The notes below the pieces were generated by a model, which did no database searches, had not been told where the DNA came from, and saw nothing but the letters and a program-made list of their open reading frames with translations. Source: Gammaproteobacteria bacterium (GTDB taxonomy: Bacteria > Pseudomonadota > Gammaproteobacteria > JAADGQ01). From it: a DNA stretch of 64,000 nt. Shown one piece after another: positions 8,652 through 18,770 of this stretch; within the stretch, counting starts at the first letter, position 1, and the number at the start of each line of letters is the position of its first letter. The position numbers were made by a program, and so were the translations under genes. The stretch covers positions 1 to 64,000 of the forward strand of contig JAKITI010000010.1 of NCBI GenBank assembly GCA_021648145.1, given 5' to 3'.

Positions 8652-9695
8652 TTAGTCTTGATTATTTTTCAAGATAATTTGATGTTCCTGATTTGTAATT
8701 TGATACACCTTTCCTAACCAGTTATTGATTACAGCTTTGGCTGAATCTCGCCAGGTATTATCAAGGCATGGAATAATCTCTGCTTCAGGGAATTCAGGTG
8801 CTACTTGCCCACTATTTTTTGCAGAGACAAGTAAATTTTCATACCTCACAAGAATATCCTTCGCCTCTGGTGTGAAATAATTTTCTGGATAAACAGGGTA
8901 CTCTTCCCGCATGCCTGAAAAAAACAGCACACACTCCCTTTTGTACTCTTTAAGCAGACTGATCATATCGTACTCAGGGTGCCCTTGAAGATAGACTACA
9001 CTAATAAAATCTTCACTGACCGCCAGATGTACACCTGCGTCATCACTTTTAATCAGAACACGCAACCCCGCTTTCTCAAAATCATCGCTGAAAATTTCAT
9101 TGTAACGTGAATGAGGAAGATTCAGCCGCGTATTGATATTGCTGACTAATGGATGCCAACGCTCAATCACCCTATGCGAAAAAACACCCCATTTCTTCTG
9201 GGGTAAACGAGTACGTTGAATACCATATTCATACTGAACTAAAGCATGTGTTGCCAGACAAGAGCAAAGAATTGAAGCAACATTTTTTTGTGCCCAATTA
9301 AAGACTTCGGTTAAAGGCTCCCAAAAATCTTCCTGCTCCAATTTAGGTTGCGTGACATTTGCACCACTGATAATTAAAGCATCCAGCCCTTGCTCTTGAA
9401 TCTTGGAAAAGCTCTCATAATATTTATCAATATGCACTCGCCCTTTTTCGCCTCGTGGCACACCATCAATGCTAAAGGGATGAATATAGAATTGTACAAT
9501 TTGATTACATGACCCAATTAGGCGAAAAAATTGGCGCTCAGTCGCTTCTAATGCCGCATCTGGCATCATATTTAAAAAGCCGATATGTAACTCTCGAATG
9601 TCTTGATGCTGAGCCACTTCATATGAAATGACTTGATGCCCTTCCTGACGCAACCGTGTATAGGTTGGCAGCCCTGAATGTGCAACAAGAGCCAT
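8652..9695 (-). CDS. metA: Homoserine O-acyltransferase, MetA-type
   Basis: A 347-residue MetA-fold acyltransferase that activates homoserine for methionine synthesis. Recognisable blocks are HIGFLNMMPDAALEATERQF, the nucleophile region CSCLATHA (Cys146 is the likely acyl acceptor), RWGVFSHR-like and LQGHPEYD (His dyad). The residue that in classic MetA separates succinyl-CoA (Gly) from acetyl-CoA (Glu) use is Thr115 here (GANVT), so the acyl donor is uncertain. The start at 9695 is one base past the stop of the upstream P-loop gene, implying tight coupling. No SAM riboswitch is visible. Confidence 0.88.
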   Translation of the reverse strand: MALVAHSGLPTYTRLRQEGHQVISYEVAQHQDIRELHIGFLNMMPDAALEATERQFFRLIGSCNQIVQFYIHPFSIDGVPRGEKGRVHIDKYYESFSKIQEQGLDALIISGANVTQPKLEQEDFWEPLTEVFNWAQKNVASILCSCLATHALVQYEYGIQRTRLPQKKWGVFSHRVIERWHPLVSNINTRLNLPHSRYNEIFSDDFEKAGLRVLIKSDDAGVHLAVSEDFISVVYLQGHPEYDMISLLKEYKRECVLFFSGMREEYPVYPENYFTPEAKDILVRYENLLVSAKNSGQVAPEFPEAEIIPCLDNTWRDSAKAVINNWLGKVYQITNQEHQIILKNNQD

Positions 9696-9696
9696 G

Positions 9697-10548
9697 TTAT
9701 TTTGATTCCTGACGTGCGATGGTTTGAGCCACCATTTCTAAAAAATCAGCCTCACTTGTCACTTGAGCCACCTCAGCAACATCAACGGTGTAACCATAGC
9801 GGTCGGCAATATTCTGGTAGCGCGGCAGTCGTGATTGAAACAGTTTGGGAAAAATCCAGTTTACAAATTCATCAGGAGGAATTTCACTTTCATGGATGTA
9901 GCCATACTGCTCCATATACACTGGAAGTTGCTCATCCAGAAATGCTTCTCGATAATAGAGTGGCTTCGGAGATTTTTTGGCGCGCTCAATTAGCAAGTGT
10001 TCTAATGTTTTATCTGTTCTGAGATAAAGAATAAGTGTATTTTCTGCCAATGATTCCAGAACACTTTCATTATCCAATTCACACACACTGCCTCCCGCGT
10101 CATTCAAAAAGCAGTCATAGCCATAAATCTCTTTGGCTTTACAGATAAAATCAGGAACATCCAGCATGGAAAAAATTTCTGCCTGCCGATGCAATTTCTG
10201 CCGACGTTTAAATTCAGCAAGAGTCAGCCCACCCTTTTCAGGATTACCCAATTTACCAAGAAATGTAGAGACTGGCGCAAGATTTTCAACTGTAATATTG
10301 TTACAAATATAGATAGAGTCTGAGCGCAACAAGTCGCGCAAAAAAGGCACTTCCATCGCCTGACGTTTAATATTATCTAATATAGGCTCTTCCAAATACT
10401 TAGTACCAATGCGATAATCCCCTGAAAAATGAAACCAGTGGTCATTAGGCAGTTTACTTGACAGGCGTGTTTTACCTACCCCCGACATCCCTAGCAGAGT
10501 GATTCGTTTATCCGTCCACTCCATGAATGTTTTTGCAGACATTCTCAT
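9697..10548 (-). CDS. P-loop NTPase coupled to metA
   Basis: A 283-residue protein with one clear Walker A motif, GMSGVGKT, near residue 20. Its fold looks like a small kinase-like P-loop protein: an acidic YDCFLNDAGGS segment could act as a Walker B-like or substrate region. The C-terminal part is helical. There is no signal peptide or membrane segment. It ends one base before the metA-type gene on the same strand, so it is probably translated with it. I do not recognise a named family. The pairing suggests a role linked to methionine or homoserine metabolism, but that is inference. Confidence 0.6.
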   Translation of the reverse strand: MRMSAKTFMEWTDKRITLLGMSGVGKTRLSSKLPNDHWFHFSGDYRIGTKYLEEPILDNIKRQAMEVPFLRDLLRSDSIYICNNITVENLAPVSTFLGKLGNPEKGGLTLAEFKRRQKLHRQAEIFSMLDVPDFICKAKEIYGYDCFLNDAGGSVCELDNESVLESLAENTLILYLRTDKTLEHLLIERAKKSPKPLYYREAFLDEQLPVYMEQYGYIHESEIPPDEFVNWIFPKLFQSRLPRYQNIADRYGYTVDVAEVAQVTSEADFLEMVAQTIARQESK

Positions 10549-10668
10549 TAAACCAAAACCTTTATAACTTCTTGAGACAAGTAACCGATAATACCTTTAA
10601 GACTAAGTATATGAGGGAAATGGTATCACACTCCCTCATGCAACCGAAAAACATTGTAACGGAATAAG

Positions 10669-11343
10669 ATGAATAACAATCCGGCCATAAAACGCTTCGA
10701 AAAAAATTTGATTGGAACAGATTATGTGGTGGGCGACATTCACGGTGAGTTTGTCCAACTTGTTGAGGGGTTGCGCGCGCTAAAATTTAACACCCGATTT
10801 GATCGAGTATTCTCTGTCGGTGATTTAGTTGATCGGGGCGCTAACTCTCCTGCAGCACTCCAGTGGTTTGACCAACCCTGGTTCCACCCTGTTCTAGGCA
10901 ATCATGAAGATATGCTTTTACAGTCATTCAATGATGAAAAGATGCTGCGTTTAATGCTTGATAATGGCGGTGAGTGGTGGCTACAAGCAGATCAAAAAAT
11001 GCGATACCAATTTCAACGTGCGTTATATAAACTACCTGTTGTGATTGAAATAGAAACCCAGAACGGAGTTGTAGGAATCGTACATGCGGATGTTCCATCC
11101 AGAATGAACTGGGGAAGCTTCGTGTCCAGATTAAAAACTGGTGATAAAAAAGTACGTGAAATTGCTTTATGGAGCCGTATCAGATCGACCAGTATACTCA
11201 GTAAATCCATTGATGGTATTACAAAAGTTTATTGTGGGCACACTATTGTCGATGAGCCCAAGATGATTAAAAATATGCATTTCATGGATACTGGAGCCTA
11301 CAAAAAAAATGGTAAGCTCTCAATATTAGCGATCAATAAATAA
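10669..11343 (+). CDS. PPP-family metallophosphatase (serine/threonine phosphatase, PrpA/PrpB-like)
   Basis: A 224-residue phosphatase. The three metal-binding signatures of the PPP family are in order: GDIHG (about residue 23), GDLVDRG (about 51) and GNHED (about 80), with later His residues in IVHAD and YCGHTI. It resembles bacterial PrpA/PrpB phosphatases, which act on phosphoproteins and are similar to lambda phosphatase. It is cytoplasmic, with no signal peptide. It is divergent from the P-loop/metA unit and convergent with the large HtrA-like gene, with 6 bases between stops. The substrate is unknown. Confidence 0.85.
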   Translation: MNNNPAIKRFEKNLIGTDYVVGDIHGEFVQLVEGLRALKFNTRFDRVFSVGDLVDRGANSPAALQWFDQPWFHPVLGNHEDMLLQSFNDEKMLRLMLDNGGEWWLQADQKMRYQFQRALYKLPVVIEIETQNGVVGIVHADVPSRMNWGSFVSRLKTGDKKVREIALWSRIRSTSILSKSIDGITKVYCGHTIVDEPKMIKNMHFMDTGAYKKNGKLSILAINK

Positions 11344-11349
11344 TTAAGG

Positions 11350-14166
11350 TTAAAGAGTGTATCGTCTCCAACCGTCTTCCTGAGTCCACTTCAATTCATA
11401 TGTGGGCCAATAATTTAAGTCCAGCTTCAATGTCACTATATTCTCCCGCCCATTCAGATCAACAACCTTCAAACGAACTGAGTCACGATGCTTTTTTGTT
11501 TGTACCACAGACAAAAAGGCATCAAGATCCGGTACAGCGACACCATCAACATTAAGAATGCGCAAACTCCCAGCCAAACCAAAATGATTTGCAGGGCTTC
11601 CCCACCACGTCCAGGCAATATACACTCCGTCTGCGTCATATCCTCGCTGCGCTGCAATAGATCGGTGCGGAGCCTGAAGTAATGCGCCTGACCAACCCAC
11701 CACACGATCAGTGCCCATTCCACTTAATGAAACAGTGGGCACCTTTAATATCTGCTCTTTTCCTCGGCGCAATATAGTGACATCAATTATTTCTTTATCT
11801 CTGACCGCTTTCTCAACGTCACGAAAATTAGTCACAGGTGTACCATTGAGTGCGAGCAACAGATCCCCTTCAGTCAAAAGCCCAGCGGCAGGTGAACCGG
11901 CAACCAAGCGTGTAATCAGTAGCACCTCTCTACGCGCAGTATTGTGCGCTTCCAGCATGGTTACCCATTCGTTAGGCAACCCACGCTTGCGAGCTTCTGA
12001 AAGAGGCAACAGATAAAGCTCAACTTCTAACGAGCGCACTTTTGATGCAGGTGATTGACTCACCACATCAATAAGTTCCATCACCAACTCAGAAGGAATA
12101 CCACGCATCACGCTATTGATTTTTTTACCCGTCTGATAAGCAAAATTTGCCCATAGCGCAATAATTTTTCCATCTTCATTGGCCAATACAGCACCCACGC
12201 TATTGACACTGTTTGTAAGCGCTGCAACCTCAATATTTGTATCACGAAACCAAGGCACAGAAGGCACTGGAAAAATCGCCGCATCAACCGACCGGATTGT
12301 TGTACTTTGAACCGTTAGTTGATGATTGCCCTTCAAACCCACTTGCCACACCCGATCCCCCTGCTTTAATGGTTGATTAACAAACTCAGCACTTTTAACA
12401 GGCGTATCGCCAATTAAGGCAGGGTCATATGAGACAACCGCCATATTATGAAAAGGATGAACAAATTCAACTTTTCCAGGCACTTCCAAAGAGCCTGCAA
12501 ATGTAATATTTACATTGCCTAAAAAAGTGGGCACTGTATTTTGATCAACAACAATGAGCCCTTTTGTCGCGTCCAGCACAACACCTGTGCCAATATAACG
12601 AGAGTCGCGGACACCATCTATCCGAAATGGCATTTCGAACGTCACAATAGCTAATGAAGGTGCAATCGCTCTCGCTTTGGGGTCATCCACCTCGGTAAAC
12701 TGTGTTGAAGCAGGCTTTAATGGCCTCACTTTGGGGCCTTCTGCTAATGCTCTACAAGGCCAATAGCCTGATTTATCATCACGTTCACATGCTTTTACAG
12801 GAAACCAGCGACGATCCATGGAAATCACCGCCACCATTTCATGATTGGGATTACCTAAATTAAAAAAACGTATTGAGGCTTGATCGCCATCCGCCAACGT
12901 TGCAAGCACGGCTTTTAGATCATCTAAATTTCGAATGGGTTGATCATTCATAGAGGTGATCACGACACCGCGCACAACAGATTCATTACCCAGAACATAA
13001 CCTGAACTTGCGATATAAACACCTTCAACAGGAACATGATAGTTACGTGCTTGCTGATATGAGAGATCATGCAGCAAGCCACCCCCAAATGTAATATAGG
13101 ACGCTGGGGTTATCGCATGTAAGTCAGCTACTTTTAAAGTCACGCTCAATAACGTTCCGGCGCGTTCAATATCAAATACAACCTGATCACCGACAGAATT
13201 ATCCAGCAGTTCGGCTAAAGGTGGAAAGCTCGTCATTAACTGGCCATTAGCTTTCAGGAGGATATCACCCGGCATAAACAAGCCATCAGCGACCCCCTTT
13301 CTGATCACCTGATTTACAACCAGCATTCCAATACCTTTTGGGTGAGCATCACGAACCAATGTTTCAGATTCATGACTCAACCCTAATCGACGCAGCTCTT
13401 CATAAGGTTGGTGCCAAAATATTGTTTGCAATGTGCCTCTACTCACTGGCTGGTCAGCTTGAATTAATTTCAAAGCTCTTGTGATTCGATCAAGCGGTAA
13501 AAAAAAGCTCGCTGCATTTTTAAGATTAGCGCCTGCACTCAATGCAATCACATCCCCCGACATATCCACTACAGGCGAGCCAGACGCTCCGCCACTGATG
13601 CTGGAAGCGGCCTGCATATAAAAAGTATTAAAGTCGTTATAGCTGCCTTGGCCATAATTAGGTGCTCGGCGATCAAGACGTGCCAATGTTCCTGAAAGAA
13701 TCGATAAGTGTTCTCCCCCATCATTACCGATGACACGTATATCTTTACCAACAACTGCAGCATCAGGATTGAGTTTTAGCTCAACAGGATTATTAAATGA
13801 AAGCTCTGCTGGATCGTATTGAAAAAAACCAAAATCATGCACAGGATCTCGGTAAATGGGTTTCAAATCCACCTCTTCGTGATTCAAAAACATCCCCACC
13901 GCCATCACGGGACCAGGTTGAACCACATGGCGATTCGTTAAAATAATGCCACGTTTAGCATCAACAACAAATCCGGTGGCCTGTTGAGAGCTGTTCCTGC
14001 TGGTGTCAAAGGGGCGCGCACTGTCCACCTTCAATGAGATCACAGATTCTGAAACCCGATCAACGATCGTCTCCCAACTTACTTTATCGACTGCGAAAGT
14101 ATTGACACAAAACAAGAACGCAAAAATTCCCAGAAAAACCTGGCTGAGCCGGTTTGATGTATTCAT
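11350..14166 (-). CDS. Nma111-like HtrA serine protease with degenerate second protease domain
   Basis: A 938-residue secreted protein with a signal peptide ending near residue 25. The first trypsin-like domain has an intact triad: His80 (LTNRHVV), Asp111 (PVHDFGFF) and Ser195 (GGASGSPV). It is followed by PDZ-like regions. A second trypsin-like domain (about 515-700) lacks the triad: the His position reads DQNTVP and no GxSGxP is present. A final PDZ pair follows. LDRRAPNYG, YNDFNTFYMQAA and SRGTLQTIF match blocks I recall from the fungal nuclear HtrA-like protease Nma111/Ynm3, which has the same double-protease layout. It lies 2 bases downstream of der on the same strand. The function in bacteria is unknown; periplasmic quality control is likely. 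Confidence 0.8.
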   Translation of the reverse strand: MNTSNRLSQVFLGIFAFLFCVNTFAVDKVSWETIVDRVSESVISLKVDSARPFDTSRNSSQQATGFVVDAKRGIILTNRHVVQPGPVMAVGMFLNHEEVDLKPIYRDPVHDFGFFQYDPAELSFNNPVELKLNPDAAVVGKDIRVIGNDGGEHLSILSGTLARLDRRAPNYGQGSYNDFNTFYMQAASSISGGASGSPVVDMSGDVIALSAGANLKNAASFFLPLDRITRALKLIQADQPVSRGTLQTIFWHQPYEELRRLGLSHESETLVRDAHPKGIGMLVVNQVIRKGVADGLFMPGDILLKANGQLMTSFPPLAELLDNSVGDQVVFDIERAGTLLSVTLKVADLHAITPASYITFGGGLLHDLSYQQARNYHVPVEGVYIASSGYVLGNESVVRGVVITSMNDQPIRNLDDLKAVLATLADGDQASIRFFNLGNPNHEMVAVISMDRRWFPVKACERDDKSGYWPCRALAEGPKVRPLKPASTQFTEVDDPKARAIAPSLAIVTFEMPFRIDGVRDSRYIGTGVVLDATKGLIVVDQNTVPTFLGNVNITFAGSLEVPGKVEFVHPFHNMAVVSYDPALIGDTPVKSAEFVNQPLKQGDRVWQVGLKGNHQLTVQSTTIRSVDAAIFPVPSVPWFRDTNIEVAALTNSVNSVGAVLANEDGKIIALWANFAYQTGKKINSVMRGIPSELVMELIDVVSQSPASKVRSLEVELYLLPLSEARKRGLPNEWVTMLEAHNTARREVLLITRLVAGSPAAGLLTEGDLLLALNGTPVTNFRDVEKAVRDKEIIDVTILRRGKEQILKVPTVSLSGMGTDRVVGWSGALLQAPHRSIAAQRGYDADGVYIAWTWWGSPANHFGLAGSLRILNVDGVAVPDLDAFLSVVQTKKHRDSVRLKVVDLNGRENIVTLKLDLNYWPTYELKWTQEDGWRRYTL

Positions 14167-14168
14167 TA

Positions 14169-15596
14169 TTAACGTCCTGATTTTTTTCGATTTAGCTTTG
14201 TTCTGACATTTTTTTCAGAATTTGAACGACTCTTTCTTTTTTGTCTGGGTGTCACCAAATTAGGTTTTTTATCAGAATCACTGGCATAAGGGTTTTTACT
14301 GCTTTTGAACTGAAAACGAACCGGAGTGCCTTCCAGTCTTAACACTTTCGTAAATGTGTTCTCCAAAAAGCGTTTGTAAGAATCCGGTAGTGATTTTGTC
14401 TGGTTGCCATGCACAATAAACAGAGGTGGATTTTTTCCGCCTTGATGCGCATAACGCAGCTTTATACGTCGACCATGAACCAGTGGCGGTTGATTTTGAT
14501 CAACCACATCTTCGAGAATTTGCGTTAAACGTGGTGTCGGCACCTTGATCATTGCTGAGCGATATGCTTTTTGTGCAAACTTGAACAGATCACCGACCCC
14601 CGTACCATGCAGTGCTGAAATAAAATGAATTCTGGCAAAACCAACAAATGACAGTTTAAAGTCCAGCATTCGTTTGATCTCTTTACGCTTTTCAGAACTC
14701 AGGCCATCCCACTTATTAACAGCAATAATCAATGCACGACCACTTTCCAGCACATAACCAAGCAACCGGGCATCCTGATCACTCACCTCTTTATGTGCAT
14801 CCAGAACCAATATGACCACATTAGATTCTTCAATGGCTTTAAGTGTTTTGATGACGCTGAATTTTTCCAGCATATCATTCACTTTACTGCGCCTTCGCAC
14901 CCCTGCGGTATCAATCAAGGTATATTTTTGCTCACCACGTACAAACGGAATAAAAATACTGTCTCGTGTTGTACCAGGTTTGTCGTAAACCACCACGCGA
15001 TCTTCGCCCAGCATACGATTAACCAAGGTTGATTTACCCACATTCGGGCGACCAATAATTCCTAGCTTAATGCCACGATCGACTTTATTATCATCACCCT
15101 CTTCTTCAGGAAAGAGTTTAAACACTTCATCAAGAAGATCTTGAACACCCTCGCCATGTGCTGATGAAATTGCGATAGATTCACCCAGGCCAAGCGCTTG
15201 AAATTCAGCTGATACAATATCGTCGTTGAGCCTTTCAGTTTTATTGACAACCAAAAACAGCGGTTTACTTAAACAACGTAACCGTTCAGCCAGCACCTCA
15301 TCAATGGTGGAAAGCCCTTCTCGACCATCCACCAGAAAAAAAACAGCATCCGCCTCCTCAGCAGCCATCCAGGATTGCTCGGCCATGACAACATCAATCC
15401 CCCTGTTTTTTTCTGAGAGGCCACCTGTATCAATGACAGAATAAGGGCGATCTCCCAAACGTCCTTTCCCGTAAATACGGTCGCGTGTCAGACCAGGCTG
15501 GTTTGCCACCAATGCATCACGTGTGCGGGTTAAACGATTAAAAAGTGTTGATTTACCCACATTAGGGCGGCCGACCAAGGCAAAAACAGGGTTCAT
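14169..15596 (-). CDS. der: GTPase Der (EngA)
   Basis: A 475-residue ribosome-assembly GTPase with two tandem G domains. Each has a [10 protein letters not shown]-loop (about residues 8 and 185), DTGG or DTAG G3, and NKTE or NKWD G4 motifs. A KH-like C-terminal domain and a basic Lys/Arg/Ser-rich tail (last 45 residues) follow. Der acts in maturation of the 50S subunit. It follows bamB after 88 bases in the conserved hisS-yfgM-bamB-der order and precedes the Nma111-like gene by 2 bases. Confidence 0.97.
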   Translation of the reverse strand: MNPVFALVGRPNVGKSTLFNRLTRTRDALVANQPGLTRDRIYGKGRLGDRPYSVIDTGGLSEKNRGIDVVMAEQSWMAAEEADAVFFLVDGREGLSTIDEVLAERLRCLSKPLFLVVNKTERLNDDIVSAEFQALGLGESIAISSAHGEGVQDLLDEVFKLFPEEEGDDNKVDRGIKLGIIGRPNVGKSTLVNRMLGEDRVVVYDKPGTTRDSIFIPFVRGEQKYTLIDTAGVRRRSKVNDMLEKFSVIKTLKAIEESNVVILVLDAHKEVSDQDARLLGYVLESGRALIIAVNKWDGLSSEKRKEIKRMLDFKLSFVGFARIHFISALHGTGVGDLFKFAQKAYRSAMIKVPTPRLTQILEDVVDQNQPPLVHGRRIKLRYAHQGGKNPPLFIVHGNQTKSLPDSYKRFLENTFTKVLRLEGTPVRFQFKSSKNPYASDSDKKPNLVTPRQKRKSRSNSEKNVRTKLNRKKSGR

Positions 15597-15684
15597 ATAC
15601 TCAGCAATGTCATAAAATGTGAAAAGTTAATATGAATCATTTTTTCAGAAATAAAGTGTAGTTATTGAACATAATAATTTCCGT

Positions 15685-16839
15685 TTAATCAGCTAAACGC
15701 AATGCAGTGAGCGTACCACTCTTGCCAACGATATAAAGCACTCCATCAGCCACAACAGGGTCACCGAAAATACCTGACTTATCAACCCGGTAACGAGAAA
15801 AAAAGGATCCTTCCTTTTGTGACAACAAGTGTATGTAACCTTCGTAATCCGAGACAACAACATAATCATCCAAAATAACGGGGGCACTTAATTGACGGCC
15901 ATGTAACTTTTCCTGTCGCCATAATGAAGCTCCTCCTCTTTGACTCAATGCCCACAGATGGCTTTGTTCATCAGTGATAAAAAGCTGCGTCTCATTGATC
16001 GCCATATTTTTAAAAGTAGAGATATTATGTGCCCAAAGAACTGCACCGCTGAACTGACCGACCGCCGCCACACGGCCTTGAAAGGTTGCAACATAAATGA
16101 CTTCTGAACCCAGCAGCGGAGCACTATCAATATCGACCATACGTTCCAACTCTGACCGCCCCTCTGGAATCGCGATCGTTGCCTCCCATAGAATTTCCCC
16201 ATCTTTTTGAGACACTGCAAGCATTTTACCATTAGCAAAACCGGCATATACATTGGCTTCATCGACAAGCAGCGGACTCTCACCACGCAATGACAATACG
16301 GGTACTTTTTGACTGATCGCCCAATGCTGCTTACCATTCGCAGCGTCCAAAGCAAATAGTTTACTATCACTTGTACGAGTGAATACCTGCCCTTTCGATT
16401 CAACAGGAGGCGATAACACTTCACTCGACAACATGCTTCGCCAAACTTCTTCCCCGTTGTTTCTATTGAGCGCCAACAACTCTCCATGATGTGATCCTAA
16501 TAATAAAAGATCATCTGAATAACCGACACCTGCCGAGAGCTCTACACCGGTATTAACACTCCATAGCTTTTCACCACTGTTTTGATCAAGTGCTATGACA
16601 CGTCCTTCACCGTCACCAAAATAGATATGTCCATCAGCCACCCGCAATGTTAATGGGTCTGTGGTTGTCGCAATCTCTCCATCCTTGTGAACCCACATCA
16701 CCTCAAGCTGAACAACAGGGTCAAACGGAGTGAGTTCAGCAGGAGGATCAACACGACTTTTATTGGAACTACATGCACTCAGCAATAGCACTAATAAAAC
16801 AGTGATACAGCATCGTTTTACTTGACCGCTGACTATCAA
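15685..16839 (-). CDS. bamB: Outer-membrane assembly lipoprotein BamB
   Basis: A 384-residue lipoprotein with lipobox LLSACSS near residue 20. The remainder is an eight-bladed beta-propeller built from repeated PQQ-like strands (repeats of W-x-G or LDA-xxG-xxxW such as LDQNSGEKLW, LNRNNGEEVW and LDAANGKQHW). BamB is an accessory subunit of the BAM complex that inserts beta-barrel proteins. The TTG start has AGGAGA about 7 bases upstream and overlaps the yfgM stop, implying translational coupling. Length and context match BamB. Confidence 0.95.
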   Translation of the reverse strand: MIVSGQVKRCCITVLLVLLLSACSSNKSRVDPPAELTPFDPVVQLEVMWVHKDGEIATTTDPLTLRVADGHIYFGDGEGRVIALDQNSGEKLWSVNTGVELSAGVGYSDDLLLLGSHHGELLALNRNNGEEVWRSMLSSEVLSPPVESKGQVFTRTSDSKLFALDAANGKQHWAISQKVPVLSLRGESPLLVDEANVYAGFANGKMLAVSQKDGEILWEATIAIPEGRSELERMVDIDSAPLLGSEVIYVATFQGRVAAVGQFSGAVLWAHNISTFKNMAINETQLFITDEQSHLWALSQRGGASLWRQEKLHGRQLSAPVILDDYVVVSDYEGYIHLLSQKEGSFFSRYRVDKSGIFGDPVVADGVLYIVGKSGTLTALRLAD

Positions 16840-17474
16840 GAGTTATCTCCTGACCCTAAATCATCCAGTTTCATCTGTAAAAATGGACTGCTCGATAAAC
16901 TTTCACCTTCTGCAAGTGCTTTTTTGTAGGCCGTACGTGCTAATTCAATTTTTCCTGTCGCAATATAGATGTCACCCTTCAACTCATCATAGTCCGCTGT
17001 AAAGCTTTCAGTATTACTGACCTTCTCAAGCAGCAGCAATGCATCTTCATTTTTATCAGTAGCAATAAGTAAGCGTGCCAGACGCAACCGAACAAGGTGT
17101 TGCATGCCAATATCATCACTACGATCTAATGCCCATTGCAGTTGTATTTGAGCCGCCTCAAGATCATTTTTATTTACGTTAGCTTTAGCCGCTGCCATGG
17201 CTGCCAATATCGCATAGGGTGAATCGGCATAATCACTTTTCAAACGTTCTACACGTTCAAGTACGATATCATTCTCTTCTTCAGCCAGCGTCGTCATCAA
17301 TTGCTGGTAAGCCATTGATGCAGACTCTTGTTGATTGCGGCTATGATCCGACCACATATTCCAGCCAACAAGTGCAGCCACACCGATGGCAAGTCCAAAA
17401 ATAATGGCCGTACCGTTTTCGTTCCACCATCTTTTGATTGCTTCAACTTGCTCTTGCTCAGTTTCGTTACTCAC
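16836..17474 (-). CDS. yfgM: YfgM family inner-membrane TPR protein
   Basis: A 212-residue protein with a short cytoplasmic N-terminus, a transmembrane segment (about residues 18-38, AIIFGLAIGVAALVGW) and a periplasmic tetratricopeptide-like domain. In E. coli YfgM associates with the SecYEG translocon and PpiD and helps hand secreted proteins to periplasmic chaperones. The GTG start is at 17474 with GGAGAAG upstream. It lies between hisS and bamB and overlaps bamB by four bases. Confidence 0.9.
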   Translation of the reverse strand: MSNETEQEQVEAIKRWWNENGTAIIFGLAIGVAALVGWNMWSDHSRNQQESASMAYQQLMTTLAEEENDIVLERVERLKSDYADSPYAILAAMAAAKANVNKNDLEAAQIQLQWALDRSDDIGMQHLVRLRLARLLIATDKNEDALLLLEKVSNTESFTADYDELKGDIYIATGKIELARTAYKKALAEGESLSSSPFLQMKLDDLGSGDNS

Positions 17475-17510
17475 GACTCTTCTCCAAATTCAATAACTTA
17501 AAATATGTTT

Positions 17511-18770
17511 TTAATTAAAAACATCAGGGTTTAACTCAGACCATTTAATCGTTCGTTGAGGACGATCTTCTCGCAGGTATTTCAGCCCAACAACCCTTTT
17601 CTCAATCTCATCATCACCCAAAACCAATGCAATGCGTGCTCCGCATTTATCCGCTTTTTTAAATTGTCTTTTAAAACTACCTCCCCCACAATTCACTCTT
17701 AATGTAAGGCGGGGCGAGGCATCTCTCAACTGTTCTGCGATTAATAGTCCTTGCTTAGTTGCGCCATCTCCCATCAATACCATGTAGACATCCACAGAGG
17801 CTATCTTTGTTTGGCCAGACTCTTCAAGCAAAGCGATCAAACGCTCTATACCCATGGCAAAACCAACGGCGGGTGTTGCTTTACCACCGAGTTGCTCAAC
17901 CAGCCCATCATAGCGTCCGCCCGCACACACGGTACCTTGCGCTCCTAAACGAGTCGTGACCCATTCAAAAACTGTTTTCCCATAATAGTCCAGCCCTCGA
18001 ACCAGACGTGGATTCACTGTATAACTAATTCCAGCACCATTTAAAAACTCTTTTAACTGATCAAAGTGCAAAGTTGATTCACTATCAAGAAAATCAGATA
18101 ATTTAGGAGCCGCTTCTATTAAGCTTTGCATCTCTCGATTTTTACTATCGAGAATACGTAACGGGTTTGACTCCAAGCGTCGTAAGCTATCATCATCCAG
18201 TTGATCTAAATGATCTTTAAAGTAAGTTACTAAGTAGTCACGATATCTGTTTCGCGAGGTCGATGTCCCTAATGAATTAATTTGTAATTCCAGGTCATTC
18301 AAACCCAATTCACGCCACAAACGCGCTGTCATCATAATCAATTCAGCATCAATATCGGGGCCATGCATACCAAATGTTTCAACACCAATTTGATAAAACT
18401 GGCGATACCGCCCTTTCTGTGGCCGCTCATAACGAAACATCGGCCCCATATACCACAACCGTCGTACTTCATTGTGCAGCAAACCATTCTCCAGACAGGC
18501 ACGCACACAACCTGCTGTCCCTTCAGGCCGCAATGTCAGACTATCTCCATTACGATCATCAAAGGTATACATCTCTTTCTCTACAATGTCAGTCACTTCA
18601 CCGATGGTGCGCTTGAACAGGTCTGTTTTTTCAAGAATAGGAAAGCGAATTTCGTCATACGAGTAAGCACAAAGTATACGCCGCATAGACTTTTCTAAAC
18701 GTTGCCAACTCGGTGTTTGAGCAGGCAAAATATCGTGCATTCCACGCACAGCTTGAACCGTCTTTGACAT
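17511..18770 (-). CDS. hisS: Histidyl-tRNA synthetase HisS
   Basis: A 419-residue class II synthetase. Motif 2 ([16 protein letters not shown]), motif 1 and the His-A and His-B signatures ([28 protein letters not shown]) are visible, and a C-terminal anticodon-binding domain follows. It charges tRNA-His. I start at the ATG at 18770 ([13 protein letters not shown]), which is the canonical N-terminus; the reading frame is open 53 codons further upstream, but that extension lies in a probably non-coding stretch. First gene of hisS-yfgM-bamB-der. Confidence 0.96.
   Translation of the reverse strand: MSKTVQAVRGMHDILPAQTPSWQRLEKSMRRILCAYSYDEIRFPILEKTDLFKRTIGEVTDIVEKEMYTFDDRNGDSLTLRPEGTAGCVRACLENGLLHNEVRRLWYMGPMFRYERPQKGRYRQFYQIGVETFGMHGPDIDAELIMMTARLWRELGLNDLELQINSLGTSTSRNRYRDYLVTYFKDHLDQLDDDSLRRLESNPLRILDSKNREMQSLIEAAPKLSDFLDSESTLHFDQLKEFLNGAGISYTVNPRLVRGLDYYGKTVFEWVTTRLGAQGTVCAGGRYDGLVEQLGGKATPAVGFAMGIERLIALLEESGQTKIASVDVYMVLMGDGATKQGLLIAEQLRDASPRLTLRVNCGGGSFKRQFKKADKCGARIALVLGDDEIEKRVVGLKYLREDRPQRTIKWSELNPDVFN

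Noticed and set aside
15945-16487. A 180-codon ORF in a second frame of bamB
   Set aside because: It is a frame shadow of bamB; the bamB frame has clear beta-propeller repeats and a lipobox.
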